From Streptomyces formicae (GTDB taxonomy: Bacteria; Actinomycetota; Actinomycetes; Streptomycetales; Streptomycetaceae): a DNA stretch of 64,000 nt. The notes under the pieces are model-generated. The model saw nothing but the letters and a program-made list of their open reading frames with translations. It had not been told where the DNA came from and did not search any database. The stretch is from the NCBI RefSeq assembly GCF_002556545.1, contig NZ_CP022685.1, positions 6,922,001 to 6,986,000 on the forward strand. Reading direction: 5' to 3'. Positions 7,071-15,115 of this stretch are shown piece by piece. How positions within the stretch are numbered: position 1 is the first letter of the stretch; each line of letters opens with the position of its first letter. A program made the translations under genes and the position numbers.

Positions 7071-9524
7071 TCACACCGGGCCCGCCACCGAAGCCACCGG
7101 CTTCGCCAGGGAGACGCCCGAGCCGTCGCGGCGCGGGTCGATCTCCGGAAGCTCGGCGGGCGCGCCGTTGCGCTGTGCCGCGTGCGGCGGCGTCGGGCCC
7201 GCCCAGCCGAAGCTCAGGCAGTCCTCGCCCTTCAGGAACCGCTGCACCCGGACACCGCCCGTGGCGCGGCCCTTGCGGGGGTACTGGTCGAACGGCGTGA
7301 GCTTCGCCGTCGTCTGCACCGAGTCGTCGAGCGTGCCGCGCGAGCCCGCCACCGTGAACACGACCGCGTCGACCGCCGGGTCCACCGCGGTGAAGGAGAT
7401 GACCTTCACGCCGTCGGCGAGCTTGATGCCCGTCATGCCGCCCGCGGGGCGGCCCTGCGGGCGGACCTGGGACGCCTGGTAGCGCAGCAGCTGGGCGTCG
7501 TCCGTGATGAAGACCAGGTCCTCCTCGCCGGTGCGCAGCTCGGCCGCGCCGACGATCCGGTCGCCGTCCTTGAGGGTGATGACCTCCAACTCGTCCTTGT
7601 TGGACGGGTAGTCGGGGACCACGCGCTTGACGACGCCCTGCTCGGTGCCGAGCGCGAGGCCCGGCGAGGACTCGTCGAGCGTCATCAGGCAGATCAGCTT
7701 CTCGTCCCCTTCCAGGGAGAGCAGCTCCGAGACGGGCGCCCCGCCGGAGAGGTTGGGCGTGCCCGCCGTCTCCGGAAGCTGCGGGAGGTCCACTACGGAG
7801 AGGCGCAGCAGCCGTCCCTCGGAGGTGACGGCGCCGACCTCGCCGCGGGCCGTCGCGGGGACCGCGGAGACGATCACGTCGTGCTTGACGCGCTTGGCGT
7901 CGCCTTCCGCGAAGGGCTCGCCGTTGGCCGTACGGGCGAGCAGGCCCGTCGACGACAGGAGGACCCGGCACGGGTCGTCCGCGACCTGGAGGGAGACCGA
8001 GGCCACGGGGGTGCCCGCCGACTCCAGGAGCACCGTGCGCCGGTCGGTGGCGAACTTCTTGGCGACGGCGGCCAGTTCGGTGGAGACGAGCTTGCGCAGC
8101 TCGGTGTCCGACTCCAGGATCCCGGTCAGCTCGTCGATCTCGCCGTTGAGCCGGTCGCGCTCGGACTCCAGCTCGATGCGGTCGTACTTGGTCAGTCGGC
8201 GCAGCGGCGTGTCCAGGATGTACTGCGTCTGGATGTCGCTCAGCGAGAAGCGCTCCATCAGGCGCTCCTTGGCCTGCGCGGAGTTGTCGCTGGAGCGGAT
8301 GAGGCGGATGACCTCGTCGATGTCCAGGAGGGCGACCAGGATGCCCTCGACCAGGTGCAGCCGGTCGCGCTTCTTGCCGCGGCGGAACTCACTGCGGCGG
8401 CGCACCACGTCGAAGCGGTGGTCGAGGTAGACCTCGAGGAGCTCCTTGAGGCCGAGCGTGAGCGGCTGGCCGTCCACCAGCGCCACGTTGTTGATGCCGA
8501 AGGACTCCTCCATCGGCGTCAGCTTGTAGAGCTGCTCCAGGACGGCCTCGGGGACGAAGCCGTTCTTGATCTCGATGACGAGGCGCAGGCCGTGCGAACG
8601 GTCGGTGAGGTCCTTGACGTCGGCGATGCCCTGCAGCTTCTTGGAGCCGACCAGGTCCTTGATCTTGGAGATCACCTTCTCCGGGCCGACGGTGAACGGC
8701 AGTTCGGTGACGACCAGGCCCTTGCGGCGCGCCGACACGTTCTCCACGGAGACCGTCGCGCGGGTCTTGAAGGTGCCTCGGCCGGATTCGTACGCGTCCT
8801 TGATGCCGCCGAGGCCGACGATCCGGCCGCCCGTGGGCAGGTCGGGGCCCGGCACGAACTTCATCAGCGTGTCGAGGTCGGCGCCCGGGTGCTTGATCAG
8901 GTGCCGGGCGGCGGCGATGACCTCGCCGAGGTTGTGCGGCGGCATGTTCGTCGCCATGCCGACCGCGATGCCCGACGCGCCGTTGACCAGGAGGTTCGGG
9001 TAGGCCGCCGGGAGAGTGACCGGCTCCATCTCCTGGCCGTCGTAGTTCGGCTCGAAGTCGACCGTGTTCTCGTCGATCGACTCCGTCATCAGGGAGGTGG
9101 CGTCGGCCATCTTGCACTCGGTGTACCGCATGGCGGCCGGCGGGTCGTCGTTGCCGAGCGAGCCGAAGTTGCCGTGGCCGTCCACCAGGGGCAGGCGCAT
9201 CGAGAAGGGCTGGGCCATGCGGACCAGCGCGTCGTAGATCGACGCGTCGCCATGGGGGTGCAACTTACCCATGACCTCGCCGACGACACGGGCACACTTC
9301 ACGTAGCCGCGGTCGGGGCGCAGGCCCATCTCGTTCATCTGGTAGACGATCCGGCGGTGCACCGGCTTCATGCCGTCGCGGGCGTCCGGCAGGGCGCGGG
9401 AGTAGATGACCGAATACGCGTACTCGAGGAAGGAGCCCTGCATCTCGTCGACGACGTCGATGTCGAGGATCTTCTCCTCGTACGAGTCTTCGGGCGGCGG
9501 GGTCTTCGTGCTGCGGCGGGCCAT
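7071..9524 (-). CDS. parC: DNA topoisomerase IV subunit A
   Basis: 817 residues from ATG at 9524. The N-terminal breakage-reunion domain has [36 protein letters not shown] and the active-site tyrosine in [10 protein letters not shown] (near residue 131). The C-terminal half forms the beta-pinwheel repeats (e.g. [11 protein letters not shown]). I call ParC rather than GyrA from overall length, from the sequence and from the remembered position of the S. coelicolor parC homologue beside these neighbours; the GyrA-box was not checked by alignment. Topo IV decatenates daughter chromosomes with ParE; parE is not in this window. The downstream convergent gene is the CobW GTPase; the M16 peptidase operon diverges upstream. 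Confidence 0.88.
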   Translation of the reverse strand: MARRSTKTPPPEDSYEEKILDIDVVDEMQGSFLEYAYSVIYSRALPDARDGMKPVHRRIVYQMNEMGLRPDRGYVKCARVVGEVMGKLHPHGDASIYDALVRMAQPFSMRLPLVDGHGNFGSLGNDDPPAAMRYTECKMADATSLMTESIDENTVDFEPNYDGQEMEPVTLPAAYPNLLVNGASGIAVGMATNMPPHNLGEVIAAARHLIKHPGADLDTLMKFVPGPDLPTGGRIVGLGGIKDAYESGRGTFKTRATVSVENVSARRKGLVVTELPFTVGPEKVISKIKDLVGSKKLQGIADVKDLTDRSHGLRLVIEIKNGFVPEAVLEQLYKLTPMEESFGINNVALVDGQPLTLGLKELLEVYLDHRFDVVRRRSEFRRGKKRDRLHLVEGILVALLDIDEVIRLIRSSDNSAQAKERLMERFSLSDIQTQYILDTPLRRLTKYDRIELESERDRLNGEIDELTGILESDTELRKLVSTELAAVAKKFATDRRTVLLESAGTPVASVSLQVADDPCRVLLSSTGLLARTANGEPFAEGDAKRVKHDVIVSAVPATARGEVGAVTSEGRLLRLSVVDLPQLPETAGTPNLSGGAPVSELLSLEGDEKLICLMTLDESSPGLALGTEQGVVKRVVPDYPSNKDELEVITLKDGDRIVGAAELRTGEEDLVFITDDAQLLRYQASQVRPQGRPAGGMTGIKLADGVKVISFTAVDPAVDAVVFTVAGSRGTLDDSVQTTAKLTPFDQYPRKGRATGGVRVQRFLKGEDCLSFGWAGPTPPHAAQRNGAPAELPEIDPRRDGSGVSLAKPVASVAGPV

Positions 9525-9738
9525 CGCTGCTGCGGCTCCTTCACCAAGCAAGTGCGGGATCTGACGCCGACCATTGTGGACCGTCCCACTGACAACGCCG
9601 ACCACGACCCGTGCTCCGGCGCCGTCACGCGTCGACTACGCCGAGGGCGGAGCGGGAACTTCCTCAGGTGTCGGCACGCTTGCATACAGTGTCAGGACTG
9701 GCAGAACCAGCAATGTTTCAGCGATCGAAGGGACGTAC

Positions 9739-11091
9739 ATGCCCATGGGTCACACGGCCACAGCCGAGGCCGGCTCCGGCGGGCTGACAGCGACCGAGCA
9801 CCGGCTGGCCAACGGCCTGCGCGTGGTGCTCTCCGAGGACCACCTGACCCCGGTCGCCGCGGTCTGCCTCTGGTACGACGTCGGATCCCGTCACGAGGTC
9901 AAGGGGCGAACCGGCCTCGCGCACCTCTTCGAGCACCTCATGTTCCAGGGTTCCCAGCAGGTGCACGGCAACGGCCACTTCGAACTGGTCCAGGGAGCGG
10001 GCGGTTCGCTCAACGGCACCACGAGCTTCGAGCGCACCAACTACTTCGAGACGATGCCGGCCCACCAGCTGGAGCTGGCCCTGTGGCTGGAGGCCGACCG
10101 GATGGGCTCGCTGCTCTCCGCGCTCGACGAAGAGTCCATGGAGAACCAGCGCGACGTCGTCAAGAACGAGCGCCGCCAGCGCTACGACAACGTTCCGTAC
10201 GGCACGGCGTTCGAGAAGCTGACCGCTCTCTCGTACCCGGAGGGCCACCCGTACCACCACACGCCGATCGGCTCCATGGCCGACCTGGACGCGGCCACGC
10301 TGGAAGACGCCCGCGACTTCTTCCGTACGTACTACGCGCCCAACAACGCCGTCCTCTCCGTAGTCGGCGACATCGACCCGGAGCAGACGCTCGCCTGGGT
10401 CGAGAAGTACTTCGGGTCGATCCCCTCGCACGACGGCAAGCAGCCGCCGCGCGACGGCTCCCTGCCCGAGCGCATCGGCGAGCAGCTGCGCGAGGTCGTC
10501 GAGGAAGAGGTCCCTGCCCGCGCCCTGATGGCCGCCTACCGGCTGCCGGAGGACGGCACGCGCGCGTGCGACGCGGCGGACCTGGCGCTCACGGTGCTCG
10601 GCAGCGGCGAGTCGTCGCGGCTCTACAACCGCCTGGTGCGCCGTGACCGTACGGCGGTCGCGGCCGGGTTCGGCCTGCTGCGGCTCGCCGGGGCGCCCTC
10701 GCTGGGCTGGCTGGACGTGAAGACCTCCGGCGACGTCGAGGTGCCGGTGATCGAGGCCGCCGTCGACGACGAGCTCGCCCGCTTCGCCGCGGAGGGCCCC
10801 ACTCCGGAGGAGATGGAGCGCGCCCAGGCGCAGTTGGAGCGCGAGTGGCTCGACCGCCTCGGCACGGTCGCGGGCCGCGCCGACGAACTGTGCAGGTACG
10901 CCGTCCTGTTCGGTGACCCGCAGCTCGCCCTGACCGCCGTCCAGCGCGTTCTCGATGTGACCGCCGAGGAGGTCCAGGAGATCGCCAAGGCCCGCCTGCG
11001 CCCCGACAACCGCGCGGTGCTCGTGTACGAGCCGGTGACCCCCGAAGACGGCGCCGACGCCGACGCAGACGACGAGGAGGCGGCGAAGTGA
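9739..11091 (+). CDS. M16 family zinc metallopeptidase, catalytic subunit
   Basis: 450 residues from ATG at 9739 (ATG at 9745 also possible), with GAAGGGA upstream. The inverted zinc motif HLFEH is at residues 62-66, followed by the distal Glu region NERRQRYDN that is typical of pitrilysin/processing-peptidase enzymes. No signal peptide, so it acts in the cytosol. The next gene overlaps its stop and encodes a homologous subunit without the HxxEH motif, so the pair should form the heterodimeric peptidase seen in many actinomycetes. Substrates are unknown; the family degrades short peptides inside a closed chamber. Confidence 0.9.
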   Translation: MPMGHTATAEAGSGGLTATEHRLANGLRVVLSEDHLTPVAAVCLWYDVGSRHEVKGRTGLAHLFEHLMFQGSQQVHGNGHFELVQGAGGSLNGTTSFERTNYFETMPAHQLELALWLEADRMGSLLSALDEESMENQRDVVKNERRQRYDNVPYGTAFEKLTALSYPEGHPYHHTPIGSMADLDAATLEDARDFFRTYYAPNNAVLSVVGDIDPEQTLAWVEKYFGSIPSHDGKQPPRDGSLPERIGEQLREVVEEEVPARALMAAYRLPEDGTRACDAADLALTVLGSGESSRLYNRLVRRDRTAVAAGFGLLRLAGAPSLGWLDVKTSGDVEVPVIEAAVDDELARFAAEGPTPEEMERAQAQLEREWLDRLGTVAGRADELCRYAVLFGDPQLALTAVQRVLDVTAEEVQEIAKARLRPDNRAVLVYEPVTPEDGADADADDEEAAK

Positions 11092-12473
11092 CCGAGGCCG
11101 CGACGATGCAGTTCCACCCGCAGCCCCAGGCGGGCACCGCCACTCCCTGGGCCTTCCCCGCCCCCGAGCGCGGCACCCTCACCAACGGCCTCACGGTGCT
11201 GCGCTGCCACCGCCCCGGCCAGCAGGTGATCGCCGTCGAGATCCACCTCGAAGCGCCTCTCGAAGCCGAGCCCGCGGGCCTCGACGGCGTGGCCACGATC
11301 ATGGCGAGGGCCTTCAACGAGGGCACCGACAAGCACTCCGCCGAGGAGTTCGCCGCCGAGCTCGACCGCTGTGGCGCGACGCTCGACGCGCACGCCGACC
11401 ACCCGGGCGTACGCGTGTCGCTCGAAGTCCCGGTCTCCCGGCTCTCGAAGGGGCTCGGCCTGGTCGCCGACGCGCTGCGCGCCCCGGCCTTCGCGGACAG
11501 CGAGATCGAGCGCCTGGTGGCCAACCGCCTGGACGAGATCCCGCACGAGGCGGCCAACCCGGCCCGCCGCGCCGCCAAGGAGCTCTCCCGGCAGCTCTTC
11601 CCCGCGACCTCGCGCATGTCGCGGCCGCGCCAGGGCAGCGAGGAGACGGTCTCGGCCATCGACTCGGCGGCCGTGCGGGCCTTCTACGAGAAGCACGTCA
11701 GGCCCGCGACGGCCACCCTCGTCGTGGTCGGCGACCTCACGGGCACCGACCTGGACGCCGTCCTCGCGGACACCGTCGGCGCCTGGACCGGTGACACGGC
11801 GGAGGCGCGTCCGGTGCCTCCGGTGACCGCCGACGACACCGGCCGCGTCGTGATCGTGCACCGCCCTGGCGCGGTGCAGACGCAGCTCCTGATCGGCCGC
11901 ATCGGCGCCGACCGGCACGACCGCGTCTGGCCCGCCCAGGTGCTCGGTACGTACTGCCTGGGCGGCACCCTCACCTCGCGCCTGGACCGCGTCCTGCGCG
12001 AGGAGAAGGGATACACCTACGGCGTACGGGCGTTCGGCCAGGTGCTGCGCTCCGGGCCGGACGGCTCCGGCGCGGCGATGCTCGCCATCAGCGGCTCGGT
12101 CGACACGGCGTCCACGGGCCCGGCGCTCGACGACCTCTGGAAGGTGCTGCGCACGCTGGCCGCCGAGGGCCTCACGGACGCCGAGCGCGACGTGGCCGTG
12201 CAGAACCTGGTGGGCGTGGCCCCGCTCAAGTACGAGATGGCGGCCTCCGTGGCGGCCACGCTCGCCGACCAGGTCGAGCAGCACCTGCCGGACGACTTCC
12301 AGGCGCAGCTGTACCGGCGGCTCGCCGCCACCGGCACCGTGGAGGCCACCGCGGCCGTCGTGAACGCCTTCCCGGAGGACCGCCTGGTGACGATCCTCGT
12401 CGGCGACGCGGAGGAGATCGAGGAGCCCGTCAGGGCGCTCGGGATCGGCGAAGTGACCGTCGTCACGAGCTGA
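11088..12473 (+). CDS. M16 family peptidase-like protein, non-catalytic subunit
   Basis: 461 residues from GTG at 11088; the GTGA overlap with the previous stop indicates translational coupling. The fold is M16, but the position of HxxEH reads ATIMARAFNEGT, so zinc ligands are absent. The C-terminal Arg/Tyr motif is present (SRLDRVLREEKGYTYGVRAF), which in alpha/beta M16 pairs helps substrate binding by the catalytic partner. It is therefore the expected regulatory half of the heterodimer. A strong hairpin follows 11 bp after the stop. Confidence 0.88.
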   Translation: MTEAATMQFHPQPQAGTATPWAFPAPERGTLTNGLTVLRCHRPGQQVIAVEIHLEAPLEAEPAGLDGVATIMARAFNEGTDKHSAEEFAAELDRCGATLDAHADHPGVRVSLEVPVSRLSKGLGLVADALRAPAFADSEIERLVANRLDEIPHEAANPARRAAKELSRQLFPATSRMSRPRQGSEETVSAIDSAAVRAFYEKHVRPATATLVVVGDLTGTDLDAVLADTVGAWTGDTAEARPVPPVTADDTGRVVIVHRPGAVQTQLLIGRIGADRHDRVWPAQVLGTYCLGGTLTSRLDRVLREEKGYTYGVRAFGQVLRSGPDGSGAAMLAISGSVDTASTGPALDDLWKVLRTLAAEGLTDAERDVAVQNLVGVAPLKYEMAASVAATLADQVEQHLPDDFQAQLYRRLAATGTVEATAAVVNAFPEDRLVTILVGDAEEIEEPVRALGIGEVTVVTS

Positions 12474-12483
12474 GGGGCAGTCA

Positions 12484-12546
12484 GGACATATCGGGACCCC
12501 GGTGGCCGAAGTGACCGCCGGGGTCCCCATATGTCCGAATTCATAT
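12484..12546 (+). terminator. long hairpin after the M16 operon
   Basis: Arms GGACATAT + GGGACCCCGG (12484-12502) pair with CCGGGGTCCC + ATATGTCC (12528-12546), with a single C:C mismatch. 18 of 19 positions pair around a 25-nt loop. It sits just beyond the stop of the second M16 gene. Confidence 0.65.
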
Positions 12547-12659
12547 GGAGGTTGCCTGTCTGCCGTGTGGCGTGCGCTACAAAAAGCTAGTTCTGTTTGG
12601 CGATTGAAAGACGGTCCGTTTAGCTTCGATCCGGCTGTCCGTCACGCAGTACGTCGCAT

Positions 12660-12825
12660 CCGCGGCACCGGACAGTCATCGCCGAGTCCCCGTACGGCGC
12701 GAGCCAGGGGAGCCGGGGACCCACACGTCCCTGGGGTGAATCGGGAACCTTGCCGCCAGGCGAGGAACTCGTAGGAGACCTTCCTGCTCCGAACCCGTCA
12801 GCTAACCCGGTAGGCGAGAAGGAAG
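12660..12825 (+). ncRNA. ydaO/yuaA-type (c-di-AMP) riboswitch
   Basis: The leader of the M23 hydrolase gene carries the conserved features of the ydaO family as used in Streptomyces: CGCCGAGTCCCCGTACGG near 12680, GGGAGCCGGGGACCCA near 12708, GGGGTGAATCGG near 12733, a variable stem, and the signature CCGAACCCGTCAGCTAACC at 12789-12807 followed by GGTAGGCGAGAAGGAAGG. Known members upstream of actinobacterial resuscitation-factor and peptidoglycan-hydrolase genes respond to cyclic di-AMP, usually turning expression off. The last segment includes the purine-rich ribosome-binding region (AAGGAAAGGA) of the gene at 12844. Boundaries are approximate. Confidence 0.85.
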
Positions 12826-12843
12826 GAAAGGATCAGCCGCTTC

Positions 12844-13644
12844 ATGGCGTTCACCCGTGCCACCGGGAAGCACCGTCGCCCGAGCCGCCTCACGCGTACC
12901 ACCGCGAACGTAGCTGGCGTCGCCGCGCTCACCACCACCGGTGTCATCGGAGGGCTGGCCGCTCCGGCGCTCGCCGCCGAAGACGCCGCCGTCGAGCACA
13001 CCGGCCTCACCCAGGCCATCTCCGTGGGCGACTCGCTCGCCGAGAGCGTCGACGCCCAGGCCGCCGCGCAGAAGCAGGCCGCCGCCGACGCCGCTGCCGC
13101 GAAGCAGGCCGAAGAGGCCGCCAAGAAGAAGGCGGCCGAGGAGAAGCGCAAGGCCGAGGCCAAGGCGAAGGCCAAGGCCAAGGAGGAGCGCGAGGCCAAG
13201 GAGCGCGCCGCCCGCGAGGCCGAGCGCAAGCGCCTGAACACCTACGTCGCCCCGATCTCCGGCTCGTACGTCTCCACGGGCTACCAGACCGGCGGCGCCA
13301 TGTGGTCCTCCGGCAGCCACACCGGCATCGACTTCCACGCCGCGTCCGGCACCTCGGTCCACGCGGTGGGCTCCGGCACCGTCGTCGAGGCCGGCTGGGG
13401 CGGCGCCTACGGCAACAACGTGGTCATCAAGATGAACGACGGCACGTACACCCAGTACGGCCACATGTCGTCCCTCGGCGTCACCGTCGGCCAGACGGTC
13501 ACCCCGGGCCAGCAGATCGGCCTCTCGGGCTCCACCGGCAACTCCAGTGGCCCCCACCTCCACTTCGAGGCCCGCACCGGCGCCGACTACGGCTCGGACA
13601 TGGACCCCATCGCGTACCTGCGCGGGCACGGCGTCAACGTCTGA
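12844..13644 (+). CDS. secreted M23 (LytM-type) peptidoglycan endopeptidase
   Basis: 266 residues from ATG at 12844, with AAGGAAAGGA upstream. The N-terminus is basic (RKHRR-type stretch), followed by a hydrophobic core and ALAAE cleavage site near residue 42, so it is exported. Residues ~75-130 are a long Ala/Lys/Glu coiled coil (repeated KAEAKAKAKAKEE). The C-terminal peptidase has the LytM zinc set: H159 and D163 in SHTGIDF, H238 and H240 in HLHF. It should cleave peptide crosslinks in the cell wall. The ydaO-type riboswitch in its leader links expression to c-di-AMP, as for other Streptomyces wall hydrolases. A strong terminator follows. Confidence 0.9.
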   Translation: MAFTRATGKHRRPSRLTRTTANVAGVAALTTTGVIGGLAAPALAAEDAAVEHTGLTQAISVGDSLAESVDAQAAAQKQAAADAAAAKQAEEAAKKKAAEEKRKAEAKAKAKAKEEREAKERAAREAERKRLNTYVAPISGSYVSTGYQTGGAMWSSGSHTGIDFHAASGTSVHAVGSGTVVEAGWGGAYGNNVVIKMNDGTYTQYGHMSSLGVTVGQTVTPGQQIGLSGSTGNSSGPHLHFEARTGADYGSDMDPIAYLRGHGVNV

Positions 13645-13670
13645 CCCGTCGCCCCCTGAACGACGCACCG

Positions 13671-13699
13671 AATGCCCCGGCTCACCGAGCCGGGGCATT
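13671..13699 (+). terminator. terminator of the M23 gene
   Basis: A perfect 13-bp stem, AATGCCCCGGCTC paired with GAGCCGGGGCATT, has a 3-nt loop (ACC). It sits 27 bp past the stop codon and is followed by a C/T-rich tract. Confidence 0.8.
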
Positions 13700-13859
13700 C
13701 GCCGTTTCCCGGCCCTTGTCCTTGGCCTTGCCCTTGGTCTTGGCTAAAAGGTATCCATGGATTTCGGTCCGCCGTCGGAAATTCCGGCGCCCTGCAATAG
13801 AGTCGACGGGCGAGCGTCAATCGACCGCGTTTCGCGGGGATTAAGGCGGAGGTTGGGTC

Positions 13860-14546
13860 ATGCGCATTCCCGCGCAATCGGTCTGCACGGCCATCCGGGA
13901 CGACATCGTCTCCGGCGTCCACGAACGGGGCGGCCGGCTCACCGAGGAGCTCCTCGCACGGCGCTACGGAGTCTCGCGCGTGCCCGTGCGCGAGGCGCTG
14001 CGCACCCTGGAGGCCGAGGGTTTCGTGGTGACCCGCAGGCACGCGGGCGCGTGCGTGGCCGAGCCCACCGAGCGGGAGGCCGCCGACCTCCTGGAGGTCA
14101 GGGCGCTGCTCGAACCGCTCGCTGCGGCGCGCGCGGCGCAGCACCGCACCGAGGCGCACCTCAAGGTCCTCCGCGGCCTGGTCAGGCTCGGCCAGGAGCG
14201 CTCACGGCGCGGGCAGGGGGAGGACCTGCGCTCGCTCGTGGGCTGGTTCCACGAGACGCTCGCCCAGGCGTCCGGCGGCCCCGGCATCGGCGTGCTCCTC
14301 ACCCAGCTGCGGCGCAAGGTCGACTGGATGTACGTCCTGGAGGCGCGGGCGGCCTCTACGGAGTCGTGGTCCGAGCGGGCGGCGATCGTCGGCGCGGTGG
14401 CCCGCGGGGACGCGGAGCGCGCCAGGTCGCTGACCGCGGCGCACGTGGAGCGGGCGAAGGGCGCGTACCGATTGCGCCCGTCGGCGCGGGGCGACGGTGT
14501 GAGCGAAGTGCAACCTGCAGTAAACACGGCGGCGCTCCGGAATTAA
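13860..14546 (+). CDS. GntR family (FadR-type) transcriptional regulator
   Basis: 228 residues from ATG at 13860, with GGAGG 10 nt upstream. The winged helix spans residues ~5-68 and contains LTEELLARRYGVSRVPVREAL and TLEAEGFVVTRR. Residues ~75-205 form an all-helical FCD-type effector domain (EVRALLEPLAAARAA). FadR-type regulators usually respond to carboxylic acids or amino acids, but no co-regulated gene is adjacent: the next gene, ptsH, converges on it across a 48-bp palindrome. The gene is flanked by terminators, so it appears monocistronic. Ligand and targets are unknown. Confidence 0.85.
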   Translation: MRIPAQSVCTAIRDDIVSGVHERGGRLTEELLARRYGVSRVPVREALRTLEAEGFVVTRRHAGACVAEPTEREAADLLEVRALLEPLAAARAAQHRTEAHLKVLRGLVRLGQERSRRGQGEDLRSLVGWFHETLAQASGGPGIGVLLTQLRRKVDWMYVLEARAASTESWSERAAIVGAVARGDAERARSLTAAHVERAKGAYRLRPSARGDGVSEVQPAVNTAALRN

Positions 14547-14606
14547 CACGGGCGCCGTATACAAGAAGTAGGTAAAGCGGGACGGCTCTCTTTTTATTCT
14601 CTCTAC

Positions 14607-14654
14607 ATACGTCGATGGGGTCGCCCGGAATTCCGGGCGACCCCATCGACGTAT
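14607..14654. terminator. 48-bp perfect palindrome between convergent genes
   Basis: Positions 14607-14630 are the exact reverse complement of 14631-14654, with no loop and an EcoRI-type GAATTC at the centre. It lies between the stop of the GntR gene and the stop of ptsH. A run of five T residues (14591-14595) precedes it and TTTC follows. The likely role is bidirectional termination; RNA would fold with a small internal loop. Confidence 0.75.
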
Positions 14655-14678
14655 TTCGTGGAACGTGTCCGACGTGTC

Positions 14679-14960
14679 CTAGACCGTCTCCGGAAGCTCC
14701 TCGAGCCCCTCGGCGACGAGCTTCGCCAGACGGTCGAGGGCGGCGTCCGCACCCTCGGCGTCGGAGGCGAGCACGATCTCCTCGCCGCCCTGGGCGCCCA
14801 GGCCGAGCACCGCGAGCATCGAGGCGGCGTTGACCGGGTTGCCGTCGGCCTTGGCGATCGTCACGGGGACGCCGGCGGCCGTGGCCGCGCGGACGAAGAT
14901 GGAGGCGGGTCGGGCGTGGAGGCCCTCGGCCCAGCCGACGTTGACGCGGCGCTCAGCCAT
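14679..14960 (-). CDS. ptsH: phosphocarrier protein HPr of the PTS
   Basis: 93 residues from ATG at 14960, with GGAAGGG upstream. GLHARPAS holds the His (near residue 15) that is phosphorylated by enzyme I and passed to sugar-specific EIIA proteins. The Ser46-equivalent region reads VNAASMLAVLGLG. Length and motif are typical HPr. In Streptomyces the PTS imports N-acetylglucosamine and fructose, and ptsH is a known DasR target. A DasR-like operator lies 28 bp upstream of the start (14988-15003). Enzyme I is not in the window. Confidence 0.95.
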   Translation of the reverse strand: MAERRVNVGWAEGLHARPASIFVRAATAAGVPVTIAKADGNPVNAASMLAVLGLGAQGGEEIVLASDAEGADAALDRLAKLVAEGLEELPETV

Positions 14961-14987
14961 GTGTTGCTGCCCTTCCAGGTGTTTCAC

Positions 14988-15003
14988 ACTTGTCTAGACC
15001 AGT
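14988..15003. promoter_or_regulatory. dre-type DasR operator upstream of ptsH
   Basis: ACTTGTCTAGACCAGT closely matches the DasR-responsive element consensus, a 16-bp inverted repeat ACTGGTCTAGACCACT; the main departure is T for G in the left arm. It lies between ptsH and the divergent acetyltransferase gene. In S. coelicolor ptsH is repressed by DasR in the absence of glucosamine-6-phosphate; the same control is inferred here. Confidence 0.8.
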
Positions 15004-15115
15004 GTCTCATGCCGTCACGGGTGGTCTGCCGGACGTACGTCCCGCTCCCGGTCGCCTTTCGACCTGTCCTAGCCTGCCCCGGCCCCAGCGGGCGCGCGAC
15101 CCGTACCCTGGCCCC

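Noticed and set aside
7182..10646. A 1154-codon open frame on the plus strand opposite parC and running into the M16 gene
   Set aside because: It is antisense to parC, with no ribosome-binding site and Arg/Asp/Val-rich composition typical of GC-rich shadow frames; parC and the M16 gene have full family motifs.
12750..13844. A long plus-strand frame overlapping the riboswitch and the M23 gene
   Set aside because: It starts within the riboswitch and is a shifted frame of the M23 gene, which has a signal peptide and complete zinc motifs.
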